This document shows, one piece after another, positions 24,701 through 38,817 of a DNA stretch of 64,000 nt. The DNA is taken from contig CP154956.1 in assembly GCA_039621445.1 (NCBI GenBank), positions 72,228,914 to 72,292,913 on the forward strand, read 5' to 3'. The notes under the pieces are model-generated. The model was given only the letters and a program-made list of their open reading frames with translations, had not been told where the DNA came from and did no database searches. The stretch comes from Euglena gracilis. Taxonomy: Eukaryota; Euglenida; Euglenophyceae; Euglenales. How positions within the stretch are numbered: position 1 is the first letter of the stretch; the number at the start of each line of letters is the position of its first letter. Position numbers and translations under genes: made by a program.

Positions 24701-25754
24701 CCCTTTCCATTCCTTCCTGGACCAGATCAAGAATATGAAAAAGTCTGGTTCCACATCCTGGGTCTGCCGGCTTTCGCTTCTCCCCGCCCCGCCTGCCTTC
24801 CCGCCCCCAGCGTTACCCTCCTACTCTCCATAACTTCCCCCTGACTTCCTTCGCCTTTTCGGCAGAGAGTCTTTACTTTGCCCCCCCCCGGGGGGAGGTC
24901 CAAGTAAAGACTCCAGGGGGGGGGGGGTCAGAACTTTTTTTGCGTTAATGATGGAATAGGGTTAGGTGCACGACATAGGCTTAGGGTTAGGCCTAACTTG
25001 TACACCTAACACCCGTCTATAAGTTAGGCCTAACCTTAGGCCTAACTCGTGCACCTAACCCTATTCCATCATTAACGCAAAAAATCTATTTTGACCCCCT
25101 GGAGTCTTTACTTGGACACCCCCCCAGGGGGGCCAAGTAAAGACTCGCTGCCTCTTGTTCATCCACCACAAGGGAGGCCAAACGGTTTTTTTCTTGTTTT
25201 CAGAGTTGCAAATTTGGCCGCAATGGGTCGAAAATAGTGCCAAATTTTGGGTCAAAAGGTAAATGTTTTTGGCAGCTGTGAGGGTGTTTTTTTTTCTGTT
25301 TCTTTGTCGTTGTTTTTTTTTTGGTGTGCAGTTCGACCCCCTGTCAGGCCTGCTTCAGCCGGAGGACCCTTGGGAGCAGCCAGCAGCCTTTTACCAGCCA
25401 GCCCAATCTTTCAAGCCTCTGAGCTGGACCCCCTTGGAGGTGACAACTGCGGGGGGAGCGGGGGGCTTGGGGGTTGGCAAGCAATGGTATGGACGAGACG
25501 CTCTTCGCAGCGCCATCACCATCCACGCCAAAATCGAGTACCGTACGGACCCGGATGAATTCCGAAAGTGGCGAATAAACTTGCACTATGAAGCCCTCAC
25601 TGGCAGGAACGACACCGCTTACAAACTGCTGTTGCAAGCGGCTAGTTGTGGTATGTGTGAAGTGGCAAAGAACAAGTGCAGATACAACGAAGTGACATCG
25701 CCGGACCCATTTGACATCTTCAAGAAAATGACAGGATATGTTCCAACTCCATGA
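18715..25754 (+). CDS. Gene C: fringe-like (GT31) glycosyltransferase, type II membrane protein, multi-exon
   Basis: Probably a Golgi/ER beta-glycosyltransferase. Exons: 18715-18975 (membrane anchor RLGRLIVLCAASTSVLW), about 19800-20157 (WLAANVLFAVITGESYSNRI and NVLLFTDV, matching the N-terminal strand and R..TW region of fringe/GT31), small exons 21210-21257, 21362-21503 and 21561-21610, then 22274-22367, 22707-22770, 23182-23411, 23740-23928, 24054-24308 and 25332-25754 (TGA). The last four join in phase 0. GT31-like segments: YPLGWVKAQYRFAFAL, then KILFLLDDAQQAAL where the family DDD motif is expected, then NSQGWGGSGHLFTSE (GG-G motif), a Cys-rich segment near SSDGMLMKCV, and SAITIHAKIEYR. 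Oddities: the metal motif is DDA rather than DDD, and the last exon contains a dispersed repeat. Some middle phases are unresolved, and 21210-21622 could instead end a separate transcript. Confidence 0.62.
23182..23411 (+). CDS. Gene C exon with GT31 nucleotide-sugar/metal-binding segment
   Basis: It is bounded by CCTTTCTGCAG and the donor AGA|GTTTCA. The peptide contains YPLGWVKAQYRFAFALHTL followed by KYKILFLLDDAQQAAL. In fringe and core-1 type GT31 enzymes the corresponding pattern is W-x-KAQ-R...W-[FY]-x-x-x-DDD. The third acidic residue is Ala here, so catalysis by the usual metal mechanism is doubtful unless a neighbouring residue substitutes. Confidence 0.6.
24867..25146. mobile_element. 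280-bp near-palindromic foldback element
   Basis: The ends are GAGTCTTTACTT and its reverse complement. Inside are G/C tracts, then a long inverted repeat starting GCGTTAATGATGGAATAGGG on the left with its reverse complement on the right. The centre contains GGTTAGGTGCACGA and TTAGGCCTAAC motifs. It lies in the last gene C intron and has no coding capacity. Confidence 0.8.
25332..25754 (+). CDS. Gene C terminal exon containing an exonised dispersed repeat
   Basis: The acceptor (long T-rich tract then GGTGTGCAG) opens in phase 0 after the previous exon. The first third (25332-25440) matches the dispersed repeat that appears around 60550-60612 (AGCCAGCAGCC, then CCTCTGAGCTGGACCCC). The peptide then continues with RSAITIHAKIEYRTDPDEF and a Cys-containing tail ending VPTP-stop. 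A shorter alternative would use the CTCTTCGCAG acceptor at 25510 and skip the repeat, but this breaks the reading phase. Confidence 0.55.
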   Translation, partial: FDPLSGLLQPEDPWEQPAAFYQPAQSFKPLSWTPLEVTTAGGAGGLGVGKQWYGRDALRSAITIHAKIEYRTDPDEFRKWRINLHYEALTGRNDTAYKLLLQAASCGMCEVAKNKCRYNEVTSPDPFDIFKKMTGYVPTP

Positions 25755-26046
25755 GCAAATTTGGCGCGCTTGCATTCACTCGAACCGGGCCACCCCGCCC
25801 ATCCAAGCACTCCCTTTCCCATTCCTGAACAAAAAGCACAGGAGTTGAAAATTTTGCGGGGAAATACTACGGGAAGAATTTTTTGGGAGAATTTCGATTT
25901 TGTTTTTAATTCTGGGGAAATGTTGTCGTTTGAAAATTTTTATCCAAGATTTTTGCCCTTGTGGGCCCCCCCCCCTCTCCCCCCCCTGGCCCCCACTCTT
26001 TGATCTTTTGAACACAGACTTTCTTTTACGGGTTGTGGGGTCGGGC
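25755..26046. other. Short interval between gene C and the retrotransposon
   Basis: AT-rich sequence followed by C tracts (25966-25995). I see no gene and could not identify a clear retrotransposon end repeat. Confidence 0.4.
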
Positions 26047-26189
26047 TCACAAGGTCTTTGTGCTTCGCCCTCGGTCTCTTCCCGTGTCGCTTTTCCTCGT
26101 GGAATTACGAGATACCTCGGGCTCCTCACTTTGCGCTTGTGAGGCCAGATTTTGCACTGACATTAGGGGGGCCAGGGCATTTTCCAGAG

Positions 26190-26990
26190 CACCTTGAGCA
26201 CCAAGTCGCTGATAGTGGGCTGTAAAAGCCTCCACCACCTCCACTGACAAATTTCACAAACTTCATGAGCAGAAAGGCCCAATTTTTTGAGTAAAACAAA
26301 GCCTGCTCCTCTGGGGAAGTGGGCTCCCCACACCTGGGGAGGTACCTCTTGCTTGGTCAAAAAGTCTTTTGTGATAGAAGGAATTGCGTCCGCACTCATG
26401 GCCCTGAAGGGTTATTTTTATGAAATTGGGAGGGGGCCCCCTGGTCTGACGAATAAACTTTTAGCAGCTGCATAGCACATCATTAAATGTAATGGGCTTA
26501 TTTGTGGAAACTGGGATGTGGAAAAAACACTGTCCCACTTATGTAATTTTTGTCCTTTACGCTTAATCTTGATGCACGGTGCCCTACCCAACACACTGGT
26601 GGTTCGTTTGACTTGTGCCAAGTCGGCGGATCGGTATAAACAGAGGATTCGTGAGCAAATAGTTAGTTGCGGCAATGTACAAATATCAGTGGGCATGGGC
26701 GCCTTTGCAAGCCCCAGGACGATTGGGCGTGGATCCCAAAACGCCCCATACTTCTCCAGGTTTTGGTTCCAAAGCCTCTTGTGGGGGGTTAACAGGGTGT
26801 GTAATCTCAGCCACCCAACCCAGGAATCAAAAGAATGGAGCTGTACGCATTACGGGCTTGGGCCTTGGAAAATTGGAAAAATTGAATTAAAGCATCAGCC
26901 ACTTGGTCTGTGGTGGCTTCAGGGGGGAAACCCCCACGTCTTCCAAAATGACCCACAGAAGTGCAAAAGCACTCTGATAACGTTTTAGGC
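26190..26990 (-). pseudogene. Tyrosine recombinase of the DIRS-type element (broken)
   Basis: The C-terminal catalytic boxes are visible: AHFPRGAGFVLLKKLGLS (HxxR, around 26308-26324) and EAFTAHYQRLG with the nucleophilic Tyr codon at 26212-26214. They are in different frames, with a break near 26240. An N-terminal part with ARNAYSSILLIPGL lies near 26810-26860 and is followed by an in-frame stop. I did not find the box I arginine with confidence. Confidence 0.7.
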
Positions 26991-27059
26991 TGGGGTTTCT
27001 CCCCAGGAAATCGTCAATGGATTTAACCTGAATTTTTTCCCCTCCAAAATTTGCCTGAG

Positions 27060-27790
27060 CAAATCATGCAGGGGTCACCTGGGGTGTGGCATTTGTTCCC
27101 CCCTGCAATTGGTGAACATGCCCCTTTAGAGGGTGATTTTCAGGCAGGGGGTCCCTGGAACTTTCACTTTTAGTAATTGTGGCCAGCACGTGGCTGAATC
27201 CCAGTAGAGGGTTACCATCAAAACTTTGGTCTGGGGAAACATTTTCAACCTGGGTGGAAATTGTTGAATTATTGACCAGGGGGGGGGGGGTTGCATAAAG
27301 ATCCCCCATGTTGTCCAGTGGACATTGCAATGCATTCACTGCTGTGGCCTCCCAGTGGGGCCACCTGGCCTCAAAATCGGGCAGTTTTTTTGTTGACCGG
27401 GGATGCAAATAAATCTGTTTCCAGCTGTATGAAATTTTGGAAATGCTGTATTAGCCATTGAAAAAGTTGGGGGTCTAAATAACAATACCCCCTTTCCAAT
27501 TCCCATCTGCTTATGGGGTCTGCCAGGCATTCTTTTGAAGGTACCCAGTTGACTTGGAGGTTTACTTGTTTTTCCATGCACCATTTGAAAATGGTCTCAG
27601 CATTTTGTTGAATGGGTCCTTTCTGCCCCTCCTTTTGTAAAGTAATGTGAATTACCTGGTTTTCCACTGACGAAGAAACGGTTTCTCCAGGTTTGCTCAA
27701 ACTTTTAACAGTGCTGATTGCTGCACTGAGCTCCTTTACGTTTATGTGTAAGATGGAGTCTATTCTCTAAAATTCCTGCACAATTTCTCC
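27060..27790 (-). pseudogene. DIRS-type RNase H and connection region
   Basis: It shows INVKELSAAIS (the acidic residue of the RNase H core), IFKWCMEKQVNLQVNWVPS and KECLADPISRWELERG, matching the DIRS/Ngaro N-x-K-E-L ... V-P-x-K-x-N-x-x-A-D-x-x-S-R arrangement. It then reads LETDLFASPVNKKTARFEA, the conserved DLFA segment after RNase H. A frame break falls near 27700 and another before 27400. Confidence 0.75.
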
Positions 27791-28017
27791 TGTGTTGATG
27801 TCCAGCCCCCCCCCCCCAGGCATGGGTTCTGCTGTCTGAGTGCAGCTCCCTGGTTGCATTTTGGGGGAAGGGTCTGCCCCCCAGGTGTCCAGCAGATTTT
27901 AAATTTCCCTTAATTGAGCTTTTATTTCCTGGTAAATGGGGTGTTTTGAGTCCCAGGGGGCTCTGGACTTTGCCACCAAAAAAATTGCCAGGGCATCCGT
28001 AAAAGCCCCATCTTATT

Positions 28018-28831
28018 TCACCCAAAATGGCAGCCAGCTGCCTTTTTGACATGTAATCCTTTTTTAACAATTTTTCCAACCTCCTTTTTTATGGTTTTGA
28101 ATTTCTGGGGGGGCACCTGTAACTTTCCTTCCTGGAAATTTAATTGAAAACCAAGATGGGTTACCACTTGTGTGGGCTGCAGGGTGGACTTTTTGACATT
28201 TAACCCTGAGTGTAACAAATCCTTCACGACTGTGTTCAGGTGATTTTGCAAAATGTTTTTGGTGGGAGCTACCAGTAAAATATCGTCCAGGTAAATAAAT
28301 ACTTGGATGCCCTTTTTCTGACATGAAAATTTGGGGCATTACATTCAGCCCAAAGCAGCCTAGTTGAAATTCCCAGGTCTGCCCTCCCCCCCTACCCGAC
28401 GCCTTATAAATGGCCTGAGGGCTGGACTTACTGGAATATGAAAATAGGCATCCTTCAGATCCATTTTTGCTGCCCAGTAGCCCTTTTCCAAAACAGGAAA
28501 AACTTGTTGGATATGATCCAGCTTGAAGGGTTTCACTTGAAACTTATGATTTTTCCCTCTGCAGTCGCTGATCATTCTCCATTTTGTTGCTCACCCTTCT
28601 GGTTTTGAAATTATGAGCCATGGGATTGAATGCTGGGTGTCTCAATCCCAAACTCGTTTTTTTGGAACCAGTTTTTTTGTAATCCAGCAAAAAAAAATCT
28701 ACCTGGTTCAGGTCCAAGTGGGCTCTGTGTTTTGGGTGGGTGGACAATTTTGAGGGATTTACCCAGGGGAGTTTAATTCCATTTTTTTTATCAATTGACA
28801 AGTTGCTGGGAGGGCATGTTTTGACCAACAT
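28018..28831 (-). pseudogene. DIRS-type reverse transcriptase (frameshifted)
   Basis: Motifs in order on the minus strand: LEKGYWAAKMDLKDAYFHIP with a following LRPF (28420-28510), typical of DIRS RT, then IYLDDILLVAPT with the catalytic YLDD at 28282-28293, then HLGFQLNFQEGKLQVPPQK (the thumb-side HLGF motif). The core aspartates are intact, but a frame change separates the first motif from YLDD near 28340-28370. An N-terminal part lies at 28544-28831. Confidence 0.85.
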
Positions 28832-29079
28832 TTGAGACTTTTTTTAAGTCTCTGGTACAGGGGGGTGTCTCCCCATTTTTTCTCCGTGGAATGTATTTTA
28901 CCAATTAGATGATTTTTTGGGGCCTGGGTGGGGAGTGTTGGACATTTCACAGCCCCTGGAGCCCCTAGGGCTTGAGCCCTTGGAAAAAGAAAATGTTTCT
29001 GGGGGGATTTCCAAGCACTCTCTCCCTCTCTGCTAACTCTCTCTGGAGCCTCTTGTAGCTTGAACACATACCATAGGGC

Positions 29080-30068
29080 TTACTGCCCCTTATTTGCATA
29101 TCTGGCCTTCTTGGTGTTAATGGTGTTGGTAGCCATACCATAGGGGGGCCTCTGTGGGTCCCCCCCCCTTGTTGATTGAGCAGGAATAAATGCTGGTGGG
29201 GGGTCTCCCCCTCCTTGTTTCTCCTGGCTGGCCCTTGGGGGGCCATCTTCCTCCTGGGGCTGGGTATGGGGCTGCCCATTTAAATACAAAACCCTTGCAG
29301 GGCTGCCGTTGGCTTCTGAGAGGCCTGTGATGGACCCTCCTTGTGATCTTGTTGTATTTGATCTTCTGGTTGATATTTCTGGCCCCAGTGGCCTTGATGA
29401 TAACGTGAAATGCCCCAATGGCCTGATTGGTTTCTGCGTCGCCATGTTACCACTGACCCTGAGGGTGGGGACGGTGCGTTTGACCTTTTTTGCCCCTGTA
29501 ATGTCCTTTAGGACCTTGGTGCTGGTGGCCAACTTGGCCTTTGTTCCAGCGATTTCAGAAAATGCAGATGCCTTCATGATTGGTTGTGCCGTCATGGCCT
29601 TTTTTGCCTTCATGGCCTGTGCGCTTTTGGCTGCCATAGCCCCGCTTGAACCCAATGTGTTGTGAAACGTTGAATGCATTTTGTGGTCGGAATGTGGGCC
29701 CCCATGGCGCTGGTTCCAATGGGCGTAGTGGCCTGCTGGCGGTTTCCTCTGCCCCTTGCGGGCTTGAGGCAACCGCCAGCAGGCTTGCGGGCTTGACCAC
29801 TGTCTGCCAGGGTCCGTGGCCATCACTTTGGGGGGTCTGGTCTGGGTGTTGAAAAATTTTTCTGAGAATTCTTTTTTGGTAAGAGGGCATCCACGGTTCG
29901 CAACGGTCGGTCCCCGTCGTCAGATTGTCCAGCTGCTTCGGCTGCTCCAAGTTGAAGGTCTCCAGCGCTGTGATTCTTTGAAATTGCTCCTTTCATTGAA
30001 ATCCTTTCAAAAAACTTAAAAAAATTCGCTCCTTGATTCTGCACGAGCACGTCCAATTTATTTGGCAT
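29080..30068 (-). pseudogene. Gag-like region of the DIRS-type element
   Basis: Two overlapping frames together give a Lys/Ala-rich basic protein. The upstream part includes MKGAISKNHSAGDLQLGAAE and DDGDRPLRTVDALLPKK; the downstream part includes AMAAKSAQAMKAKKAMTAQP. A frame change occurs near 29820. No CCHC knuckle is visible. Position and composition, not sequence family, support the gag call. Confidence 0.5.
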
Positions 30069-32420
30069 TTGAAGTTCCTTCTTCTGGTGTCGAAGGACAA
30101 ATTAGGAATCAGCCAACTCCGGCGAAAAAAAGGCACTAAACGGGACCTCCTAACCCAACGCACCCAAAAAATTCAAACAACACCGCCGGCGAGCAAGGCA
30201 TGGCCTCACAAGGGCAAAGCGCAGAGCCCGAGGTGTTTCTGTACACTGGGTGGGGCTGGCCACGATGGTTCAGCTTCGCCAGAGGAAGCCCCATCATCGT
30301 CAACTCCAGACGCAAAAGTGCAGAAAGAAGCACCGGCGCGCACGAACAAATCACGAACCGGAAAAGAAGCAGGACCCCGCAATCTTCCTGTGCTCGGCCC
30401 TCCTCCCCCGTCCTTTGTCGTGGGTGTCCGAAAATTCAAGGTGCAGTGGAAGGTTCCACAAAAAAAAAAGCTTTCTGGGAACCAGTGTGCCACGTCGTCC
30501 AAAACCACAGCCAGCCCATCGTCGTTTGCTTAAATAAGAAGAACCCAAAGAGGGACGTCAATGCCCCTCCTATATGGTCGCTTGGTGGGGGGTCCCCTTT
30601 CTGGCGGGATGCCTGTGTTTTTCTGGCGTTTATCCGGCGGGGGATTGGGATCACCATTTCCTTGTGCTCCGCCTCCTGGTCCCTTCCCTCCCTTCCTGGT
30701 CCCTTCCCTCCCCTTCCATTGCCGTGGGAGCCGGAGGCCCGTCGGGCTCCGCAATGCCAGATTGTGAGGAACTTTGCCTCTGGGTCACAATTGCTTTGAA
30801 TATTTTTCTGCCATCCCAGCCTCAAATAATGGGTTTGGAAGGTCCCAAATTTTTTCCACTAGCCAAGCTGTTGGATTTCGTCAAATTTCAACCTAGTATT
30901 TTTCCACCATAAAACCCCAGCACCTCCGGTGCTTTGGGGTTCCAATGGGTGGTGTCCAACCCCCCCTTGGTGCAGAACTTCTTTTGGTGCCTACCCCCCC
31001 CCCCGGGAGCCTGTCACCTGGCAGGTTGCCAGTACCGGGGACCCTTACAACTCCTATCATGACAGGTTGGCCGGTAACCGGGACCCCGACAGTTTCCCGG
31101 GCGGGACCCTGACAGCTTCCCGGATAGGGCTTTTCCAGGGAAAGTCAATGAAAAACGACTCTGACAGGTTGGCGGTACCGGGACCCTGAATACTTTCTTT
31201 TCTGACAGGTTGGCCAGTACCGGGGATCCTGACAGTTTCCCGGGCGGGACCCTGACAGGTTCTCGGGCATAACAGGTTCCCGGGGTTGGCAAGAGAGTTT
31301 TTTTTTGTCTGAGCTCAAGGGCGGTTTTCCATCCAAAGACCACCACCATTAATTTTATTACAGGGTGAGCGTTTTTCTCCATTTGTTGTGGCCTTTTTTG
31401 TTCAGGTCTGAAAATACCCTCACCCCCCCCAAAAAAAGCATCCCCCCAAAAGTCGCCAAAAAAGTTTGGCAAATTTTGGTCAGGGTGCCGAAGGCCAAAA
31501 TTTGACCCCCCCAAAATGGCCATTTTGGGGTCCCAAGGTGCCCGGAGGGTGGCACTTTGAAGGAGGGGTGAGGCAGGGTTTAATATAAGGGCAGGTGGGG
31601 GGGGTCCGGACCCCCCTTGCGGGCCAGGGGGGGAAAATTTTTGACGCCCAAAACGACCAAAATGGCACAAAATGGCACCAAAATGGCAAAATGGCAAAGT
31701 GCCATTTTGGGCACTTTTGGGCAAAAATTTGCCAAAAATGCAAAAAAAATTTCGGCGCAAAGCGCCGGAGGAAAAAATTGACCCTTTTGGGGGGGGGGAT
31801 CCCGGGTACCCCCCCCAGGGTCGGTCCGGACCCCCCTGCCAGGTGGGGGGGGGGGGGGACGGACCCCCCCCCCTGCGGGCCAGGAGGGGGGGGGAGGTGG
31901 GGGGGACACCCCTCCACCTAAACCATGTGCGCCCTCCTTATATCAAACCCTGGGGTGAGGGCGTTCGTCACAAGGCTCTACAAAAAATTGGAGCCCACTC
32001 GCCGAACAGGAGTAGAACCGGACGAAATCAGTCCACTTGGCGGGAAAAGGCGCAGGCGCTGAGGCGGGGGGGGGGGGGGGGGGGGGCGACGAACCCCAAC
32101 GCAAACATTCCACACAACGCCTGGTGGTGAATAAGACGCCTTGGATGCGCAGTTTCTGAGGGATAGGACAAGAAAAAATTCTCCTTTAAGGAAAATTTTT
32201 CATAAAAAAACCAATTTGCCATGAAAATGAAACAAGCAAAGAAAAACTCGTTTGGGTTCCCCTCTGTTCCAAAGTGAAAAAGGAGGGTATGTGGAAGCCT
32301 CCTATTTCGGTTGCTTTTTGAAAGTGCACAGCAACAACACGAGATGTTCGCTCCGCTGGAGACAATGGTTTTGAAGCAATGGAAAACCACACTTTCTAAC
32401 TTTCTTTATTATTCAGGGGA
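30069..32420. other. Degenerate repeat-rich stretch without a recognised gene
   Basis: Positions 30130-30550 are open on both strands with no family resemblance and may be the 5' part of the retrotransposon. Positions 30985-31290 form a CCGGG-rich minisatellite. Positions 31480-31900 are AAAATGGC repeats, poly-G/C tracts and a CGGCGC-AAA-GCGCCG hairpin near 31753. A poly-G run lies at 32067-32086. No credible exon. Confidence 0.45.
30985..31290 (+). repeat. Degenerate minisatellite (GACAGGTTGGCC..ACCGGGACC / GACAGTTTCCCGGGCGGGACC)
   Basis: Interspersed variants of CTGACAGGTTGGCC(G/A)GTACCGG and CTGACAGTTTCCCGGGCGGG alternate over about 300 bases, with shorter TTCCCGG and GGTTCTCGGGC remnants. 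The two unit types share CCTGACAG, suggesting one ancestral unit. Confidence 0.75.
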
Positions 32421-32434
32421 GAACTTGCAAGGGA

Positions 32435-32610
32435 CGGAGGGGCAAACCGACCAACGAAGCAGCACTCCTTTCGCGGAAGAGACTCTGACAGGGACCCCAT
32501 ATGGGTGGAACGCGGTCCCGGGGCACACCGTTGTGCGTGGGGAGGGGTGGAAAATGCAGGTGCTCATGGGATTGGGAAAAAACATCCTACAAACAAAGTA
32601 TCCCATTGAG
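32435..32610 (-). CDS. Possible downstream exon of gene F
   Basis: The minus strand is open and reads MSTCIFHPSPRTTVCPGTAF, HPYGVPVRVSSAKGVLLRW and a Cys/Pro-rich end. It lies downstream of the gene F exons and has similar GC content. Splice junctions are not resolved and the plus strand is also open, so this is tentative. Confidence 0.25.
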
Positions 32611-32975
32611 ACCTAGCGATGAAATGCAAGAGAGTTAAAAAAAAAAGATGAACCAAAAGAAAAAAGAGGATAGACAGCGAAGAACTCAATGAAATAGGGG
32701 AGAAACTTGGACATACAAATGCAAAAAGCATGGCTACCCAAAAAAAGGGATCCCATTCTAACTCCCACCAAAATGATTGAGGCAAGGTTGGGGAAGAAAA
32801 ACATATCACGAGAAGGGTTCGCAGCATGCCTGGGGAGGTTGGTCAGCCAGAGGAACTAAGCCGGGAATATGAGTCTTCTCAAACTTCGCTACTGCAGTGC
32901 CTTCGGCCAGCATTGAACTTTGGGCGAAAAATGCAGCCAGGAACAACAACGCAAAAGGGGAAATAACCAACCAAC

Positions 32976-36640
<3,665 letters not shown>

Positions 36641-37112
36641 TACGTGCAAAAGAAATGTGATCCAAGAGTTATCCAATACAAAAGGCAAATAAAAGGACAA
36701 TTTTGCGAGTCATCAACTGCGGGACATCAAAGGGCCAACGTCAATGTCACCCAAAGATGAGAACATTCTTCAAGGCTGGAATAAAAAAAAAGAACACCAA
36801 ACAAAAGACATGCCAAATGATATATGGGCTGTCCAAAGACTTCATGATCCTGTGAAATATTCGAGATCAAAAACAGACTGCTTCTCTTTTGAGCTGCACA
36901 CATCCTTCGCATCACCCATCGCCCATAATATTGCCCATTCATTCCGTTGTTAATTGCAAACATTCTAGGATTCTCTTGCAAACATTTTTAGGACAGTAAA
37001 AATTTTGCAGCAAACGTAGAGGAGAAAACAAGAAGTGCCTGAATGCATCACTTCAAAGGGTTGGAAAGCTACTTCCCAAGGCACAGTGATGACGAATTGA
37101 AAACAAACAGCA

Positions 37113-38786
37113 TCATATAACCAACTGCGCCTTGCGCGATGTGAGATGCTTCTTCATGGCGGCCAGCTTGACTGGTGCAGGAATGCCCGAGTTGCAGAAA
37201 TGCAGCACAGCGCAGTCTGTGAACCGGGAGTCGCGGTGCTGGACTGCAAGCCCCGTGAAGTGATGGAGGCACAGAACGTGGGTAGTTTGGGAATTGTTTG
37301 CTAAATGGCACTGGAAATGGGAGTAAGGTTGACTTGAAGAAACGGAAAGGAAACGGAAAAGTCAAAATAAACCCCCCCCCCAAATAATACCCCCCGGGGT
37401 ATTATTTTTTCGCCCGAAGTCCCGGCCCGAGGGGGGGGTATTATTTGGGGGGGGGTATTATTTTTCCAAAATTTTCGAAATTTTTCGACGTCCCGTAAAA
37501 CCCAAAATAGCACCCAAAACCGCCCTTTGGGGTCATTTTTTGCATTTTCTTGTGAAATTTACCATTTTTGGAGGCCAGATGAGCCAGAAAAATCCATTTT
37601 TTTCATAATTTGTTGTCAGAAATTGTGATTTTTACCTACATTTTCAGGTCAAAAATCCGGGCCTTCGGCCCGAAACCAGGGGGGGGGGTATTATTTCGGC
37701 GGCCGAAGTCGGACCCCAAGGGGGGGGGGTATTATTTGGGGGGGGGTATTATTTGGGGGGGGGGGGATTATTTGGGGGGGGGGGTTACTCGCCCAGTGAA
37801 CCCCCATTGCAGACCTGCAGCAATTGCCAAAATAGGGGGAAATGAGGAATGGACCTGCTGTTTGCTCAATGACCCCCCCCCCGCCTGGTGGTTTACTACA
37901 CATTACTAATTGTGGGATCTCTCAAAGGCCCCAAGACGATGACGGGAGGTGGCTATTTTTTTGGCTGAGCCGGGACCCAAACCCGACCCACCTGCCGGGC
38001 ACCCCCCCTCCGGAGCAGGCTTTTGCTTAAGGACCTGGGGGGGGGGTACTGGCTAGCCAATCGGATGGACACTGGAAAAAGTGGACTAGCTAGACCCCCG
38101 GGGGGGGGGGGGTCCGGGGGTCCCCCGAACCGGAAAGAAATTTTACGCCGGCGCACAGCGCCGGCGGAAAAATGAGGTTTTTAATAGGTTTTTAGCTGAT
38201 TTAGTTCCAAAAATTCCCAAAAATGGCCAAAAATGGGTATTTTTAGTCATTTTGGGGTCCCAAAAAGAAAAACTCGGCACTTCGCGTCGGTCACTGGGAA
38301 AAAAAATTTCCACTAGCTAGCCTTGCTAGAAATCCCACTAGCCAAATTTGGACTAGCTGCAGTCCAGGCCCCCCCGGGGGGGGGGGGGGGTACTGCAATC
38401 CCTTAAGCAAAAGCCTGCTCCGGAGGTTCGTTAAAAAAAAAAGTTTGCCAGGGTGTGCTCAACACCCACCACAACCCCTGGGTGGCGGTATGGGACAGCA
38501 TTGGGGCACTTTCTATCCCCTTGTGCCTTCCTCACAAGAGATAGAAAGTGCCTTCTTCGTAGCCGACCCAGACAGCCACCCAGGGGCCAGGGGGAACAAT
38601 TTTTATTTGGAGAGGATGCAGACACAAAAGAAGATGACAATGACACTCTCTTTTTTATTTTTTTTGACAATGCCTACAAACACATCATCCATCAATACAT
38701 CCTCCACCAGTCCAAGGTCCCACCCAACCCCTTCCTCAAACTACCCACTCAGTTAATATCCAACAACAATATTTTTTGATTTGGTT

Positions 38787-38817
<31 letters not shown>

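Larger units (their letters stand above)
26047..30068 (-). mobile_element. Degenerate DIRS/Ngaro-like tyrosine-recombinase retrotransposon
   Basis: Read on the minus strand the order is gag-like, reverse transcriptase, RNase H, tyrosine recombinase, as in DIRS, PAT and Ngaro elements. RT and RNase H motifs are of the DIRS type and no DDE integrase is seen. Frame changes at homopolymer runs and in-frame stops (for example in the recombinase N-terminal region) break every long ORF, so this copy is probably dead, or the assembly has indel errors. I could not identify the inverted or split direct terminal repeats, so the ends are approximate. Confidence 0.85.

Noticed and set aside
24860-25150. 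CRISPR-like or tRNA-like structure at the palindrome
   Set aside because: There are only two arms and no regular spacer series; pairing is a single long foldback with no cloverleaf or anticodon arm.
30206-30825. Minus-strand open frames upstream of gag
   Set aside because: Several frames are open on both strands because of base composition; no motif links them to the retrotransposon.
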